From Gloeophyllum trabeum ATCC 11539 (Eukaryota; Basidiomycota; Agaricomycetes; Gloeophyllales; Gloeophyllaceae), in the NCBI RefSeq assembly GCF_000344685.1, contig NW_006920423.1, forward strand, positions 142,268-206,267: 64,000 nt of DNA, given 5' to 3'. This document shows positions 1-12,375 of the stretch, in pieces (the stretch's first letter is position 1; every line of letters begins with the position of its first letter). A program made the position numbers and the translations under genes. A model generated the notes under the pieces. It ran no database searches. It was not told the origin of the DNA and worked only from the letters and a program-made list of their open reading frames with translations.

Positions 1-2117
1 TTCAAAGCAACTAGGTGCGCAGCGATTGGAAGTCTGGCTACTAACCCTATGTGTGATTGTCGGTTTGCGGCTGCTGGTCGCCGCGAGAAAACGGTGTGAC
101 TAATACGTCGTACCATGGCGAAGTAAATCCGCCGACTGCGGAGTCTTCCGTCAGTGCTAAGGCTACGTTTCCGCCGGCCCTTCGTCGTCTGCGGCACCCT
201 TCCAGAATCTGACTCGGCCTCAGGTTGCGTATATGGTCATAGCGCTTCACCACTTCCAGATGTTCAAGAAAATACTCAGAATGCCTTTCCTATTGGTGTT
301 CCTCGGCGCTTAGCCAAGCCATGGCCTGGCATCGACTTTTCTGCACGACATTCGACAATGAGAAGACTTCCAGTTCGTGATTTCAACTCCAATTATGCGG
401 AAAAGATTCAAATGGAGTTAGACATACTTAAACCCCAAGCATAATACCACGGGTCCGGACCTTCCCGCCTGTGGCGACGGACGCCGAATCGGAGTGAACA
501 ACCGGATGGAACTCGAATCCCAAGCTTACCGACGGTGGATAGCTCTCCTAATCCCATCCTGTTCAGTTATCCGTTCAACCTCATGTCCACTTACTCGGAC
601 GTCAGGATGCAACTCTGCCGTCACTGCCAGGTTCTCTCATCCTATGGGGTCGCTTCCACAGATGCAACCCCTAGCTGTTCCATGTTCTGACCCTTATATG
701 ATTTATGTTCTGACCTTAAAATATCGAGGCAGCATCCGGCATCGTGAAGACAAGCGGTGGAGTTTGAATCAAATTATTGACTGACCTGACATCAACGTTG
801 TTTCTTCAGTTCACTGCAGACCTACTGCGCGTCACTATTTCCAGGTCTCATGCCTGTAGGATTTTCCCTCCGCGATCTGCTGGTGAGCAGGCCTGTTTAT
901 ACACATTTTGTTTTCTCCTGTAAGCCTTTACACTTTGCCATCGCCATTTCACGTAGTCGTTTCCTCTCCAGCTTACGCCGGTCTGTCCTCTTTTGCGCTT
1001 CTGAGACAATGACAGATAACTGAATTCTGCCACATTGATCAGCGTACTTCTCCAATCCCGATTGGCTCGATCTCCCGGCACCGGAGTCGTGCGCTTGCTC
1101 CGATGCAGTCCGAAATATGGCAACCTCGCTCGGCCCCTCCGACTGGTGCCCTGGTCGCTCTAGGTCCGTACTATCATACTTATATGGGTAAAGAAGCTAG
1201 GAAGTACTACATATACACATAACGTTGTTATTCGTGTCTGTAGCCTGTGGTTTCTAGCTTTACTCTTCGTGCAGCACGAGGTTTCGCTTTAGACATCGAA
1301 GTATGATCATGGATGCCTTCGTACAGTAACTTCCAGGAATGGCACGAGCGGTGGCTTATTGCATCTTGATACCAAGGATTGATGTGCTTCTGCGTGTCTA
1401 CTTCATCATGTAGGCCGTTTCATGGATATTTTCTTCCGGATGCTGGGCGCACATGGAACACGAGGTTACAGCATCGCCTTCTGCTGCCCCGCATAATCCT
1501 GCATAATCGCTTGCAGCAGGCTCCTGCGACCTCGAGAAGAAGGTACTGTGTAACACAGCGATGTACTATTGTCATAATGAATAGAATACGTCGTCGGGTC
1601 TTCCCAGTAGTCCCTTGACTTTTATCGCTCTGCCTCGGGGCCAAGTCACGATAGGAGTCCGTCATCTCGTGGTCACCCAAGCTAACATTAGGACAACGTG
1701 CGAACAGGGGAATATGGAGTACCCCTGATGTTAGAACCCGGAATCCAAGGACGACGCACAACGAAGGCCGCGATCTAAATGATCTAGAGCCTGGGCGGCA
1801 CATACAATTCACGTAACTAGGTATAGAATTTGTGAAAGAAGAATCAATGCTGGAGGTGGAGTAGATGTGTGTATAAATATGCGGTGATAGGCTACAGAAC
1901 ATGAATAGCTGAAGACTCCGGAAATGGATATATACAATCGGGCACTAGGCCAAGGGGTGTTATGGCCGAAGGGTTGTACGCTAGTATTGAATGCAATGAC
2001 TCGAAAGCGGGCGGCGATGATACACAAGATGCTGTTCTATGAGAAATGCTGTGGTGCTATCGTTAAGAATCGTGGCTCGTCATACAGATGAGACGTAACG
2101 ACGGGTATAACAGGAAA
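1..2117. other. Gene-poor left flank
   Basis: Only short unrelated open frames occur here on both strands, none with a recognisable motif or a spliceable continuation. I see no RNA gene and no clear repeat. The right edge is the 3' side of the first Myb gene, so part of it may be 3' UTR. Confidence 0.5.
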
Positions 2118-3977
2118 CTAGTTCGACCGAGCCATCAAGGTCAACTGACCGAGCGGGAAGGTTCCTCCAGGGTCGATAACGCCTCCCGCAGTTGAAGCCG
2201 GAGACGAGGAGGCAGAGCGTGTACCATAGCCAGGTGGAAAGGTCGAGAAGGGCGCGCCACAACTAGATGGGGTGGCGGAATTCGCAAGGGGAGGAATGGA
2301 TCGATGCTGTCCAGGAAGAGACACATCACGGAGACCTCCCAGGCTCGGGGAGAAGAAACTCGACTGATCCCCACCGGCAGACGGCTGCCCCGGCCATAAA
2401 CCCCGCACCGGATTCGGGTCTGTTCCTTTAGACGCGGCTAGTTCCATATACGCCCGGAGATCCGATGGCTGGCCGGAGAGACCATGGCAATTGCAACGGT
2501 CGCCGGCGGCACTAGCACAAGCGGCTAGATGGGTGAACGATGCCAGGCGCTGGTTGGATTGGGGGACTACGGTGGGCCTTGTTCCCCACCGTGACCCAAG
2601 GCCGTCTAGAAGTAGATCGACATTATCGGGATTGCTGTGTGCGCTTTGACTGATGCTAGGTAACGATGGCGAATACGACATGCTCGGGAGTGATGAGTCG
2701 TGGCCATGGCTGGATACTGTTTGTAAACGCCCGTCGAATGAATGACGGTGTAACGATGGGGAAGAGGACATAGCTTGAGGGTAGTGTTGTCGTCCGAGAG
2801 TAGGCATGCCCATAGTGCTATCTCTGTATCGAGAATCCTCGTACCCGGACGGAGAGATCGCTATTCTTGAGTCGAAGTCCATGGCTAAAGTGGGTGGCAA
2901 CTGTAATTCTTCTGAGGACGGAGGCGAAGCGGTAGGAAGTGAGGCGGGTGACATCGTCAACCCCGAGCTGGACCGGGGGGAATCAAACGAAAGCGACGGC
3001 GAAGCCTCCGAGGGGTACCTTTGCATCGGAATAAATTGATCCGTGCTCATCCCGTTGCCTTGCCAAGAGGCACGGCGACCTAAAGGGTATGGTGAGAGAC
3101 GTTACGCACACTAGTTCGGACCGCTCGTACCAAAGTCAAAGGGAGACCGTAGCGGACTACCATTTGACATGAACTGAGTTCCGGATGCTAGGGAGTCTAA
3201 CTCGTACTACCAATAGTTAATACAAATGGCATGCTATGATATTGAGAACTTACCTTAGACGGTTTCCTGTCAACGTCCTCTTCGGAATCCCGGCCGTGGG
3301 ACGACGCAAGCAGAACAGGTGTCGAAGAGTCTGCAGACGCTGCGGAATTGGTTGAGCGTCGAGAGACTCGTGTCAGGCTTTGGTACCGATTGCGACAATG
3401 CACCGCAGGTCGCCCTGGCAGCATGGTGGAGATTACGTTCCACCTTTTGCCATGAATTCGCCACGCGTCCATCAGCGTTTGGTCTTCCAGTGCAGACCAC
3501 GGTCGTCTCGAAATGGACGGATCGAGCTTTTCCCTCCACCGCTTGGCACATTGGTCGTCAGTGCGACCTTCAATTTGCCGTGCCACTTTCCACCACTGCA
3601 AGCCGTGCTCCTTAATCGCCTCCTTGAGCTTCGCGTCCTCGGCCGCCGTCCATCGCCCTTTCCGCAGCTGCGGATCTAATGAGTGAATCCATCGTTTTCT
3701 GCAACTCTTATTCGAGCGACCTACGACGCGCGGGATTAACACACGAGTCACGACGGCGAAGTCGATGGAGGGGACACTACGCACCGGGGAGGCGCTCTGA
3801 TATCTTCTGCCAACTATTCTTTGTCCCGACTGGCCGAGTGCCATGCCGTCAGCACCACTAAGGACAGGCCAAGGGGATTAGCTTACATTGAGCCACAGCT
3901 GCTCTAAGGATCTCATCTTCTTGAGGAGTCCATTTCTTTTCTGGTTTCGAGGTGGAGGGCATATTCGCGGAGGACAT
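2118..3977 (-). CDS. Three-repeat Myb transcription factor, paralogue A
   Basis: A sequence-specific nuclear DNA-binding protein. Exons read 3977-3887, 3829-3785 and 3720-3254 in consistent phase, then a last exon ending at 2118. Three Myb repeats are visible: the first starts at KKWTPQEDEIL and is interrupted by two introns, the second carries KGRWTAAEDAKL, and the third carries RRPWSALEDQTLMDAW. Each has its spaced tryptophans and ends in a NKSCRKRW-, DQCAKRW- or HCRNRY-type recognition helix. The C-terminal part is Ser/Pro-rich with no domain I recognise. The start at 3977 lies just before the first repeat, as in the paralogue at 10616-12375, whose first introns fall at the same codons. 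The junction into the last exon is uncertain. Exon 3 ends in phase 0 at a strong donor, while the last exon needs phase 1, so either a small extra exon near 3150 or a donor near 3205 is required. BAS1-like and cell-cycle Mybs are possible relatives, but the target is unknown. Confidence 0.82.
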
Positions 3978-5960
3978 GCTCGAGAGCGGTTAGTGGATTC
4001 ACTACACTAACAGCCATGTTTTTATGGCATACGCGCCGTGCCTTCTTGACACTCAGTCCGCCGGCAGTGGCTGAATCGCCGTTTGCCGTAACTGTCACCT
4101 GGCCGCCCACCTAAAATGGAGGGGTCAGGCTCATCAGAGAGATCATGCTTCGGATCATGACAAACATTATGACAAACTGTTACCAGGCTGCAGGGCCTTT
4201 CTCACTGTCCAGATCTCTGTCGTTGAAGTCCACCACTCGTGCACGCCGTCGCCGACCGGTTCACAGCTTTCGTATATTTTGAATCGAAACGCTCTTGCTC
4301 GACCTCGATGGCGCTGTGTTAGTAGCAACAAGCGCGGCTTTCACTACCCCGACAGGTGATCAATCAGTCGGTCTCACCGACGCCGAATACGCGTCGCGCC
4401 TGATGATCTGCGCTTCTATCGGAGTGAGCGCGAGAAGCGCTGCATACCATCGACCGCTAGAGATACATTACAAGCCATATACCGGTAGACATGGGAATAT
4501 GACTAGGTATGTAATATGACTAGGTATGTTCGTGACGTTACTGCAAAGATACCTGACTCACGTTCCGAGGCTAGACGTATACAACATCTGTAATCAGTTG
4601 TAGACGTTTCGAATGCCGAACGCTGGTAGTTCAGACTTCCGGGAGTGTAACCCGAATTGACAAACGGCGGGCGCCCTGGCTGAGCCCGACGCTCGACAAG
4701 AACAGCAAAGAACCTGATGGATCCACGTGATGTGGATGAGTGCAAGATCTGGATCGGCTTCTTAGAAGACCGACCGCGAAACAATGTTCATCTTCAGGCA
4801 CCTCGTTCGGGCTGACCGCCGCGGGGTTTGAGCCGAGCCAGACTATGGAGCCCATGTGTAAGGTATAGCTTGTTTGAGTCCCCTCGCCACTGACATATCT
4901 AATTTTCTCTGCTGTTCAGTCTGGCATCCATGCTCACGAATGCCAGGTAAGTAGGTCCAGCGGTGGCAACTACGGTTATGACGACTACATTCACATAAAT
5001 ATCTCTCGTATCATCTAGTTTATCAATTGTCGCTGCCGACACGGCCGTTATTCGCATGTTCTGGGCACCGTGTCAGCCTTGCGCCTCATGATAGCGATGG
5101 GTGCGAAACCATCAAAACACGCCCGATATTGCCTCTCTCCTGCGGCCTTCCCAGTCAGCTGTTCGCGCAGCTCGAGGACTCAAATATCGTCGACTTGTCG
5201 ACTCTGGAGATGCCATCACCGACAGCTCGTGCCGCTTGACAGGTACACGACCACGGTGCACCATGACGTCTACTGTTATGTATAGGCACACGAATACGAC
5301 GCCATGAGAATTGTGGTCTTCCTGTCAAGCAGTCCCATCGTTCGTAGGTATGGGCTCTAGTATCAGACAATGTGATATGTCATCGCGGTGCGTTGTTAGC
5401 TGCCTCCTTCCGACTTACGAGCATTACTCCGCTGACATACATATCTCTGAGGTGGGACTACAAGCCTATCCACACGCAAGCACTTCATTTCAGAGGACGC
5501 CAGTTCCCCCACCCCCGGAGGCCGCTGGCGTACCGCAGTTAGCAATTCAAGCGGGCGACCATTACGAGTCCCAAGCAAGCTTGGAATACTTCCTCGTAGA
5601 GATATACACGTCCTATACGTTCAGTCTCCCCCAGCATGTTATTGGGTCTTATGCTAAGGATCAGGCTTCATAAGCGAAGGGTTACCCACGTGACCACATC
5701 GTTACTAACACGAGCGCTATCTAGCACAATGCAGTCGTGCAAAAGGCATAGTTCATCTAGGGGCGCGCCCACTAGCCGACGGGTGATCGTGGTTAACCAG
5801 CTACCTTTCCCGATGCATGCACTCGTCTTAAAGTTGAGTATTCTCCAGAACCTTCGGAGATAATTGTTGCCCTTCAGGTGCTTTCTAGGCCACAAGACAT
5901 TGTTTACACGTGTGGGAGTGTCGATCGTCTTGAGTAATAGAGAGGTACTTTCTATACATG
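3978..5960. other. Intergenic, no gene seen
   Basis: This is upstream of Myb A and presumably holds its promoter. A 17-bp motif with core TATGACTAGGTATGT is tandemly doubled at about 4498-4530. Nothing else is supported. Confidence 0.45.
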
Positions 5961-6401
5961 TACTATCATTGGACCAGTAGTGAATAATTTGAACTGCTCA
6001 CTGGTTAAGTCATCTTCCTCTGATTGTTTGTACCCCAAAATTGGTGTGGATGGTTCAGATACCATTCTACACCCTCTGTAAATTTCTCAGATTTTTCCAG
6101 TGGGTGTGGAGGCTGTACGGCGTAAGGGGACGGGAAGTGAATAAGATGTCACATGTGTCACAATAGAGCTGTGGCGGGGCAGCAGTCACGCTCTGTCACG
6201 TTTAGACCTCGGACATGCAAGACAGTTTTAAATCCTGAGCGATGACCACTCCTCCGTTCCATATACAAACTTGGACATGGCATATGCAGATATCCATCAT
6301 TACAGGAAAAAATTGCCGAAGGTATAGGGTAGCCACGAAGTCCCCAGTGCACAAAAGGGACGGGAAGTGAATAATTATTCACTACTGGTCCAATGATAGT
6401 A
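5961..6401. mobile_element. Non-autonomous TIR element (MITE), 441 bp, TA-flanked
   Basis: A perfect 29-bp inverted repeat starts at 5961 (TACTATCATTGGACCAGTAG and onward) and ends at 6401. The outermost TA on each side can be read as a TA target duplication, as produced by Tc1/mariner-type transposases. The interior has no convincing coding capacity. A direct repeat of the motif CGGGAAGTGAATAA occurs near both ends, at about 6129 and 6361. Perfect terminal repeats suggest fairly recent movement. The superfamily is inferred from the TA only. Confidence 0.8.
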
Positions 6402-9400
6402 ATCCTGACACTGTTCACTTTGCTTCAGCGATGGTATCAGTCTGCTGCCGAAAGAGTCTTTGCGGGGGAGGCCGCACCGCGGACCGCACAATGTAGTGCT
6501 CCCGGCCCACCTCAATCACCGATTTATTTTTGGACGCATCATTTCTTTGGTGGCCTCATTCGAGGAATTGTATTCTTGACGGGCCGTTTGATGGTACCAA
6601 GGACCCACCTGCCTAGATTTTCGACATGGCCTCCGGACTCGTAGCGATCGTGATCATTGTTCGTCAGTACGCTCTTTTATTTGAGCGATTAGTACGTGTC
6701 GCATCAAGAGTCCACCACCTCCGTTCCCAGACGCGTAATCCGTTTCCCAACCGTCGATGAAGGTGAGTAAAATGCGTGGTCGAGCTGTGAAGATATCATT
6801 TGTCCTCCTTCGAACCGGTTATCATATTCGGTCGGCCGATATGAGTCTGGACTGAGTTATATCTTCATCTCCAGTATTCCGGCAGCGTTGATTCACGACC
6901 GAGACTAGATATAAAATCAAAGTGTTCCGAATGCATTGCTAGTGCGTTGGCGACCGCCATCTCTTCGGTGGTGTGCCCGAACACCATCAGCGCTCTCCGA
7001 AAATTCAGCAGTCGCTCCGAAGGATGCAAATGCAAGGGCGTACGTCTCCCCGAAATCATTTTGCTTGCTAACCCTCTCCACCTTGTCATGATCTTACTAC
7101 TAAGTGGAGGACTACGCCGCAATATACAAGGCTCCAGAGGCAACGCCGCGATCAGCAAGATTACTCACGGGCGTGCGGACAAACTCCTCCACTCAGTCAT
7201 CCCCATGCCGCCTATTCCCGGCTGCGCACAATAATATCGCCGGGGAAAGCAATGGCTTCGACCGCTTAGTCAGCGTCTAATAGATGAGGATTAGGACTCG
7301 CTTTGGACCTCTGGACATGCTTCATACTGGGTACTTTGGGTCTGCAAAGACATGTCGGTCTTAATTTTCTGGCGCCATCTTCCGCCGTTAGGTTCATCTT
7401 TTTCGATCTTGCCTGCCGATGCAAACGCCCGGTTCATGCTCTGACTCTGCTCCTTTGTTCCATTGGGCGACTCGTGTGTCGTGCATAGTCTCGCTATCAC
7501 GACATCACGAAGAATCCTCCTCGGTCGAGTTACCGCTTCCCATCTTACCTGCGGGCAGTCTATCCTGCCACTCCGCTTCCTTGCTCTATTTTCTTCTCGT
7601 CGGCCACCCACGCTATTGCTATAGCGACAGCTCTCCCGGTAAGTCTTTTCGGGACCCCGGTAGCCACGCCGTCATCTATGAAGTAAATCTTGGGCGAGCG
7701 TACGAGATGGGGGCTCATGCGCGTACATGGATCATGATTATGGGCCGCGGCTTGCTCAACTTCGATGCATGGCTCCGCTATCCCATTTATGTGACCGGCT
7801 TGCCAGTCGAATCGCCCGTCGAGCCTAGGTCTTGTCATGCAATCCGTCGTGTCTGTGTCATGTTACCCTCCCGAACGTTCTGGAGCCAGGACCGGACACT
7901 TGCAAGCGCTCGAGATTTCGACTAGAACGCTAGGAATCAGCACAGGAGCGCTCTTACCAAGGCCGTCTATCCCACACTCGAGCCCACAATCCCGACCCTG
8001 TCGGTTAGGCACACCCGCGGAACTCTGGCATCCACTTGCCCACTCTGACCTGTATGACGTCCGTACAAGCGCACTCCATTTGTCTCCCCAGGCCGGCTGT
8101 TTGGCTCGCTATCGGGGTCTATCCGTGGCCGAACAATAGCGTTTGACTGATTGGCTCCCGTCTGCTCTAGACGCGCTGCTCATACTATACTATATCACAT
8201 TGTCCATGTGTCTAGAAGTTCATTATCCCCCCCCCTAGATCTATCCATCCAGTGACGCAACGGCAAGCTATCCCTTCTCCTGTTTGCGTCTTCCATGGCC
8301 TCCTGCTAAACGGTGCAGATCTACTTGCCAGTGACGCAACGACTTCTCTGCATACCTGCTCGTTTGATCGCGGCCACTGGATTCGACTTTACCAGGTTCG
8401 TTCCAGTACCGGCACAGCGAAGGTCGGTAGACGGGTGCTGACGACATTGTTATTACCCCGGACGACGGAGACCAATGGAAGAGGTTGAATTCTACCGGTG
8501 CAGATCCTGTAGCGCAAAGGCACAGCACGCAGGCCGAACTGCGCGCAGTGCCCGTATTTGTATCCATGGGCGTTGTCCTGCGGACTACGCTTCAGATTAC
8601 AGACAGTGATGCTATACAATAGCTCACCGCCATCCCCATTCTATTCTGTATACTCCTAACTCTTGGAATTCGAAGAACGCGAGACTTCGCGGCGAGCGCT
8701 GACCGTCCTGGAACGAGGCACGGCCACAGGGACAACTGGCAAGCCCGACGCCGACATGTGGACGGCCGCCCATGTTCTTGACTTGCATACTTGATTCTTG
8801 ACGGGTGACTCACCTCGGGCATACGACGATCTCCATATGCAGTGTCGACCCTATTACAGGGTGCGTGCAACAGCGGGCGTTACCGTCCGCGCCAAACGTC
8901 GGGTTTCGCCCCATTAGGGCGGCGTGTGCATCCTTCCCGCATTGTCCAGGCTCTCGCGATTTCAAGAATTCCCGTCATTGGCAAGCCGTGCTGTCATTCC
9001 GAAGGGTCTCTCGCGAGCATAACGAGGTGATCTTCGCTCTTCTGTTCTCGTCCCACGGGCTTCTACGCTACGCAGACCATTATCCAGACCGACCTGCTAC
9101 TTCCCTGCACTTCCCTGTCCGAAGCTTCATTTTTGTCTCGCCTGGGATCTAGACGACGTCAGGGAGAGAGGGGTGCGAAGTCCGTCTACGAAGTGGGTAT
9201 GTGCACGAGTGATCAGAGGACGACATGCCCTTCGACGCTTCCCTCGAGGTCACGGGCGTATCATGCGAGCAGCTTGTTGAGGTCGCGGAGATGAATTCTG
9301 GGTTGGGTGCTGCTTGGCATGACGCGGGTGTGCACCGACGCGTGGAATCGACTTTGCAATTGTGAGAGGCAGAATGGGATAGCTCGGCTCCGACCGTGAG

Positions 9401-10615
9401 CATGTTGCCATTTGGTTAGTTCGCCGGGCACACCACATTGCCTTGCACCTGGGCTCTTGCTTGCGCGCTGATGGCCGGAAACTCAGATGGATGCTTATCT
9501 ATATGTAATATGTTGGCTCTACACGTCGAAGAGGTTCTTTCGTCGAATATGTTCTCCATGGAGAGGTCCTCCTCGAGGAGGGGAAACGCGCGGGGGGAGA
9601 AGTGAGCGCCGACCTGGCCTGGAAGAGGATGAGCTCATCACCTAGTCAACCTGACTGCGACTGGCTGATAGACTGCTGGTGCACGTAAATAACTCGATGA
9701 AACCATGCCGGTCGGCGGCCGCAATTGTGTTTTCCGTGATCAAACGTTGTTGCGTGTATAATTGGACAGATATTATTTCGAGACTTCCAGGTGGGATGAT
9801 GGCCGGACGCTTGGCTGCTGTACTGCCTAAACTGAACGGTAACTGTAGGCGTCAGTGAGCCGACGCTTCCGCTTCCTCGTCGCGGATGGGGCTTGGGATG
9901 CGTGGGGAGTCCGTCGTTACCCGAGCGCAGTCGCCGACACCACGGCGTCGGGCGGGCTGTCTGCGGCGCTGAAAGGACGTTCGCCATCGTTTGTCATGGT
10001 GAGCAAGGCATTGCTGACGACGGCTGGCGCTGATGACAGATGGCCCTTGGAGGACGCCCACGTCGCGGTGGCTGTCGCGCTATTTTCCCTCGCTATCAGA
10101 TTAGATACATTTCGTGACGTCGCGGCCCGGAACTATTTCGGGATCAGCTCGGCCGATGGGTGCCGAGGGATATCGTGTGCCTTTCTGGCCGATCGCATCT
10201 GGGCCATGGTCCTCTTATTAATCTAATCAGATAATTCAGCTGCTGAGTCTGACCATCTGATTCGAGCTTCTCACTGAACACACAAACCACCTTCACCTCT
10301 ATATTTGACCGCTCAAAGACCGCGTCTGCGCGAGCATGCACTTCTAATACGACCTGGGGGACACGGACTTAGAGTATGTCTTTAATTATTTTATTGCAGA
10401 ATATCACCTGAATATTTCCTGCGCAGAGCAATTCACGCTTGCTAAATTTTTGGAAAGGTATGGGCGGAACGGCCGATGGTTGTGGCGTTGCCTTATATCT
10501 CCTGACCAGCCCTGATTCTGCTACATCCAGGACCGCGAAGACCCTCCACGACGCCAGCACCGGGGTGAGGAATTCGATATTATATATCCTCTTGACGCAC
10601 GAAGCCATATTCCCC
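6402..10615. other. Gene-poor spacer between the two Myb genes
   Basis: Open frames here are short and mutually inconsistent between strands, and I could not join any into a gene. There is a small imperfect palindrome (TCCTCCTCGAGGAGG) at about 9567. The last few hundred bases should contain the promoter of Myb B. No RNA gene was found. Confidence 0.45.
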
Positions 10616-12375
10616 ATGTCATTTGCGCAGAAGTCAGAGAAGAAATGGACGGAGGAGGAAGACGACATCCTCAGAGCTGCCGTAGCAGAGTACGGTAGTA
10701 AGCTTTACACTTGGTATCACCCGGACCCCGCTGCTCACCAGTCCGTTTGCTCCGTTGCGCAGAAGGGGCCAAGATCAACTGGCAGAAGATATCGGACTGC
10801 CTCCCTGGTACGCAGCCCGTCTGCTCCTTTTGCACTTGAGTGCTCACTCAATCGCCCCAGGTCGCTCAAATAAGAGCTGCCGCAAGCGCTGGATCCACTC
10901 GCTCGACCCATCCTTGCGCAAGGGCCGCTGGACGTCCAACGAAGACGCGGTCCTCCTCGACGCTGTCTCGCAGCACGGCCAGAACTGGTCAAAGGTTGCG
11001 CGGCACGTCGAGGGCCGTACGGACGACCAGTGCGCCAAGCGCTGGCGCGAGAACCTCGACCCGGCCATCTCGCGTGAGCCGTGGACGCAGGAGGAGGATA
11101 AGATACTCCTGGAAGCGCTGCGGGTGCACGGACAAAAGTGGAACACTATCAGCACGTTGCTGCCGGGGCGTGCGTCGGTGCACTGTCGGAATCGGTATAG
11201 TCGACTGAGGAGGGCGAGGGATACGCAAGCACCGGGGGAGTCGAGGACGTCGTCGCCTGGCGAGGGTGATGTCGAGCAGGCGTCTTCGTCTTCTTACCCC
11301 ACTCCGGTGCGTTGGCTTCGGTATTCGGTTGATAGAGTTTGGATTAACGTTGTCGTTTCCACATTCGTAGCCCGATAACAGAAACAGGCACCTGCCCGAC
11401 GAGTTGTTGCGTCTGAGCGTCGACACTGCCGGCGCTTCGACGTCGCGCAGCGCCGCTCAAGGTCCGATGGCGAGCTCGTCTGCGGAACGCCGTGGTGGAA
11501 GCGCTATGTCCCCGCTATCGCCTTCATCAATGTACGACCCCCGATCCTCCCTCTCCCTCTCCCCGACGACGCCGACCTCCCCGCACCAACCTCCTCGGCA
11601 TCCACATTCCCATCCGCACCAACCCCATCCACAGCAGCCCCAGCCGGTGAACAACCACCCGGAGCTCTCCCACCGCCTTCTCGAGGCGTTCTTCAACGAC
11701 CCCGCGAACCGCAACCGCGAGGGCCGGTGGTACCCCGCGCAGCCGGGCGACGAGGTGTTCCTCTTCAGCACGACCGAGGAGGAGGAGTTTATGCGGAACA
11801 TCCAGCGCGGGGGCCTCGCGCCCGCGCATCCCACCCACACTCACGCCCAGCAAAGCATGAACGTGAATATGCCCTCGAGCTACGTGCCGAACCCGAGCAA
11901 CCGGGGATACGACGCGGGGCGGGGGTACATGGCGGGGTACCAGCTCGAGAGCGCGGAGATGGGTGGGATGCCCGTGCCGGACTTCTTCCCGATGGGGACC
12001 AGCCAGATGCCTCAGCAATATCCCTCTTCCTCCTCCGTGCCGCATGGCCAACCGCAGTTCGACCCGCACCGCTATCAGCCTCCAAGTCAAGGCCAAAGCC
12101 AAATGCCGCAGCCATCCTGGCAGCCGCACGCAAATTACCCACCGCAGCAGCAACTCCAGCAGCAGCAGCAGTTCGAGATGCCTGCCCTCGACTCGTCGAA
12201 CGAGGCGCTCAACCTCGCGACGCTGTCCGCCTGGCTCTCGATGACGCTCCCGCCCGAGCCCGTCGACACCACCCCCGAGGTGAGCGGGTCGACGTCGCCC
12301 GGGTCGAGCGAGACATTTGAGAGCAGCCCGAGTTCGGGGGACGAGGATGGGTACTCGACGGTGCATGGGCGGTGA
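10616..12375 (+). CDS. Three-repeat Myb transcription factor, paralogue B
   Basis: Same family as the minus-strand gene at 2118-3977. Exons are 10616-10694, 10763-10807, 10861-11306 and 11371-12375, giving 524 residues with all junctions in phase. The three Myb repeats occupy roughly residues 9-175, with motifs KKWTEEEDDIL, KGRWTSNEDAVLLDA and REPWTQEEDKILLEA. The second and third end in DQCAKRW and HCRNRY. The C-terminal half is rich in Pro, Gln, His and Ser, including CAG-encoded Gln runs near 12150, as in fungal activation regions. The coding sequence is GC-rich, which creates long but meaningless open frames on the opposite strand. The last intron could instead use a donor at 11321 with an acceptor at 11388, which changes only a few residues. 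Confidence 0.88.

Noticed and set aside
11527..12366. 279-codon minus-strand frame opposite Myb B
   Set aside because: It is an antisense shadow of the GC-rich last exon; Arg/Leu/His-biased, with no motif.
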